From Bacteroidales bacterium 52_46 (GTDB lineage: Bacteria; Bacteroidota; Bacteroidia; Bacteroidales; Muribaculaceae): a stretch of DNA of 64,000 nucleotides. The notes under the pieces are model-generated. The model was not told the DNA's origin, made no database searches, and saw only the letters and a list, made by a program, of their open reading frames with translations. Location of the stretch: positions 45,225 to 109,224 of the forward strand of contig MNQK01000030.1 of assembly GCA_001915385.1 (NCBI GenBank). The letters are read 5' to 3'. A program made the translations under genes and the position numbers. Below are positions 63,011-64,000 of the stretch, piece by piece. Every line of letters starts with the position of its first letter. Position 1 is the first letter of the stretch.

Positions 63011-63582
63011 TATGGATTGTGTCGCGTATATTTTAACGGAATTTCCGGGGCGGGAAGCAGAGTTTTACAAAATATTGTTTTGACAGTAATCATGGGGATT
63101 TTGTACCATAAAGAAATTTATATCATGCGGTGATGCAAATTTTGCGTCAAAAAAATAGAACAAATTCGCCATATAGACACAAAAAGAAAATCTCGGAATA
63201 GATTGGCAAAAAAATGACACAAAATTGATATGAATTAAATACGTCAGGATGTAATTTTGCCTCTGTAAAAATATTAATCCGCAAAACGCATTTCATGCAA
63301 TGAAAATTTCGAGATAAGTGTTCCATAATCTCGATTGCTTTTAACAAATCAGGTTAAAGTTATAATATAAATCAAGGTTTTACAACACCAGCCGAATGTG
63401 TCGTGAGATTATCGGTTGAAACAAACGAATAGGGCGACGTGAGTCAGCTTTTCAATTTAGTCAATTTTATTGACCTCATGATTTAAGGTAGAAGATTGTG
63501 TGCGACGTGAGTCGGACGCATGAAAAAAACCGCAGAGGGGTATTTCCCCGAAGCATATCAATCTTGAAATATTTTTCTAAGC
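63011..63582. other. Non-coding region between the repeat copies
   Basis: AT-rich, no supported gene. Notable: TAATTTTG (63252-63259), a possible -7 box; a 12-mer GCGACGTGAGTC occurring at 63433-63444 and 63502-63513; and a small hairpin GTCAAT-TTT-ATTGAC. The segment from 63260 to the terminator hairpin at 63615 could be a ~350-nt untranslated transcript, but no known RNA family was recognised. Confidence 0.4.
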
Positions 63583-63615
63583 AGAAAAGAGTGTCCGCCA
63601 CGGACACTCTTTTCT
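63583..63615. terminator. 15-bp perfect terminator-like hairpin
   Basis: AGAAAAGAGTGTCCG (63583-63597) pairs exactly with CGGACACTCTTTTCT (63601-63615), loop CCA. The A-rich left foot and T-rich right foot make it a possible bidirectional terminator. No coding gene ends near it, so it should terminate a non-coding transcript. Confidence 0.75.
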
Positions 63616-63700
63616 GTGTATAGACATGGGATGACTTTGTTAAGCGATGTTAAAATTACGACGATATTGAACCAATTGCGGCGAACCTCGTTTTAGTGAT

Positions 63701-63790
63701 ATAGCAGAATTACTTTTTCCATTGCAAGAAATGTGATAATGATTGGTTTAAAGCACTGAGGCTTCCGTGAGGAGGCCTCTTTTCTTTTTT
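63701..63790 (+). ncRNA. Small-RNA-like repeat, copy 2, ending in a terminator hairpin
   Basis: Differs from copy 1 at only two positions over ~80 bp. Here the hairpin GAGGCTTCC-GTGA-GGAGGCCTC is fully paired (counting one T-G pair) and is followed by TTTTCTTTTTT. Conservation of the terminator with a base change that improves pairing supports a functional RNA end. Confidence 0.6.
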
Positions 63791-63835
63791 AACTCCGGCT
63801 TGTCGCCGTTGCCGGATAGACTGATAGTAAGATAG

Positions 63836-63862
63836 GAAATGTGATGATAATCGGTTAAAGAG
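63836..63862 (+). repeat. Decayed third copy of the small-RNA-like repeat
   Basis: GAAATGTGATGATAATCGG, then TTAAAG, resembles GAAATGTGATAATGATTGG, then TTTAAAG from the middle of the two full copies. Only this core is left; no terminator follows. Confidence 0.4.
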
Positions 63863-64000
63863 TCCGCACACCTTATTTTGTTACTATTTTATCATGAAAA
63901 TCATAGCACATGACAAATTTCGGTATTAAGGTCGCATCCTGATATACAGACACATACGGTGATTATCGGCAAAAACGCGTTAAAAAAGCATGAATGAAGA

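Noticed and set aside
63502..63530. Group II intron start (GTGCGAC) or known structural RNA such as tmRNA, RNase P or SRP RNA
   Set aside because: Only the short GTGCGAC-like motif fits; no domain V, no intron protein and none of the conserved cores of those RNAs were seen.
1..64000. CRISPR array, tRNA or rRNA genes
   Set aside because: No regularly spaced identical repeats with unique spacers, no cloverleaf-like sequence with a T-loop motif, and no rRNA stretches were recognised by eye; a covariance-model scan could still find a tRNA I missed.

Overview
The window is bacterial, almost certainly from the order Bacteroidales. Evidence: repeated TTTG-N20-TAnnTTTG promoter motifs with little Shine-Dalgarno signal, an UpxY-type NusG-like regulator heading a capsule/O-antigen locus, DUF4876/DUF6850-type surface proteins next to a TonB receptor, and many lipoproteins. 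The GC-rich housekeeping genes and the DUF4876/DUF6850 operon would fit a Muribaculaceae-like gut bacterium, but the family cannot be fixed from sequence alone.

Layout. 1-3.4 kb: end of a lipoprotein gene (minus strand), an aspartate-type aminotransferase and tyrS, closed by a terminator. 3.4-38.3 kb: one long, entirely plus-strand polysaccharide locus. It starts with a consensus promoter, a ~250-nt leader and an upxY-like antiterminator, and ends at a strong terminator at 38.3 kb. In order it holds a 2,6-dideoxysugar cassette (2,3-dehydratase, 3-ketoreductase, SDR); two tandem GT8 transferases; a Wzx flippase; a sugar aminotransferase; GT2/GT4 transferases; an iron-sulfur F420-hydrogenase-beta-like protein paired with a pyruvyltransferase-family protein; an acetyltransferase; a Wzy polymerase; a UDP-HexNAc 6-dehydrogenase; a frame-broken transferase with a nine-G tract; the FnlA/FnlB/FnlC set for UDP-L-FucNAc, interrupted by a cytidylyltransferase-GHMP kinase fusion; WbuB-like and WbuC-like proteins; and a WbpV/WbpL/WbpM-like set for the first sugar. 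The first ~22 kb are AT-rich and look acquired; the last ~11 kb match the surrounding genome.

38.3-43.2 kb: an outer-membrane phospholipase A, a DUF4369-like lipoprotein, a YifB/ComM ATPase, and a REP-associated tyrosine transposase (RAYT) with an unusual C-terminal domain, next to palindromic repeats. 43.4-47.3 kb: a secreted EEP-family hydrolase, a GH29 fucosidase and a GH13 amylase-family enzyme. 47.9-52.7 kb: one giant secreted protein. 53.0-61.6 kb: an operon of TonB-dependent receptor, DUF4876-like lipoprotein, DUF6850-like beta-barrel and M16 metallopeptidase. 61.7-62.9 kb: a membrane acyltransferase. The last 1.1 kb is non-coding and carries two ~80-nt near-identical copies of a terminator-ended element, probably a small RNA, plus a decayed third copy.

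Most notable signals: (1) a nine-G tract that puts a capsule gene exactly one base out of frame, a likely phase-variation switch; (2) a nine-copy GTA repeat coding poly-valine in the neighbouring iron-sulfur protein; (3) a RAYT with a DprA/SLOG-like tail and matching palindromes in two intergenic regions; (4) a nucleotidyltransferase-sugar kinase fusion with its own consensus promoter inside the FucNAc genes; (5) a duplicated small-RNA-like element at the right end. No tRNA, rRNA, CRISPR array or insertion sequence other than the RAYT was recognised.
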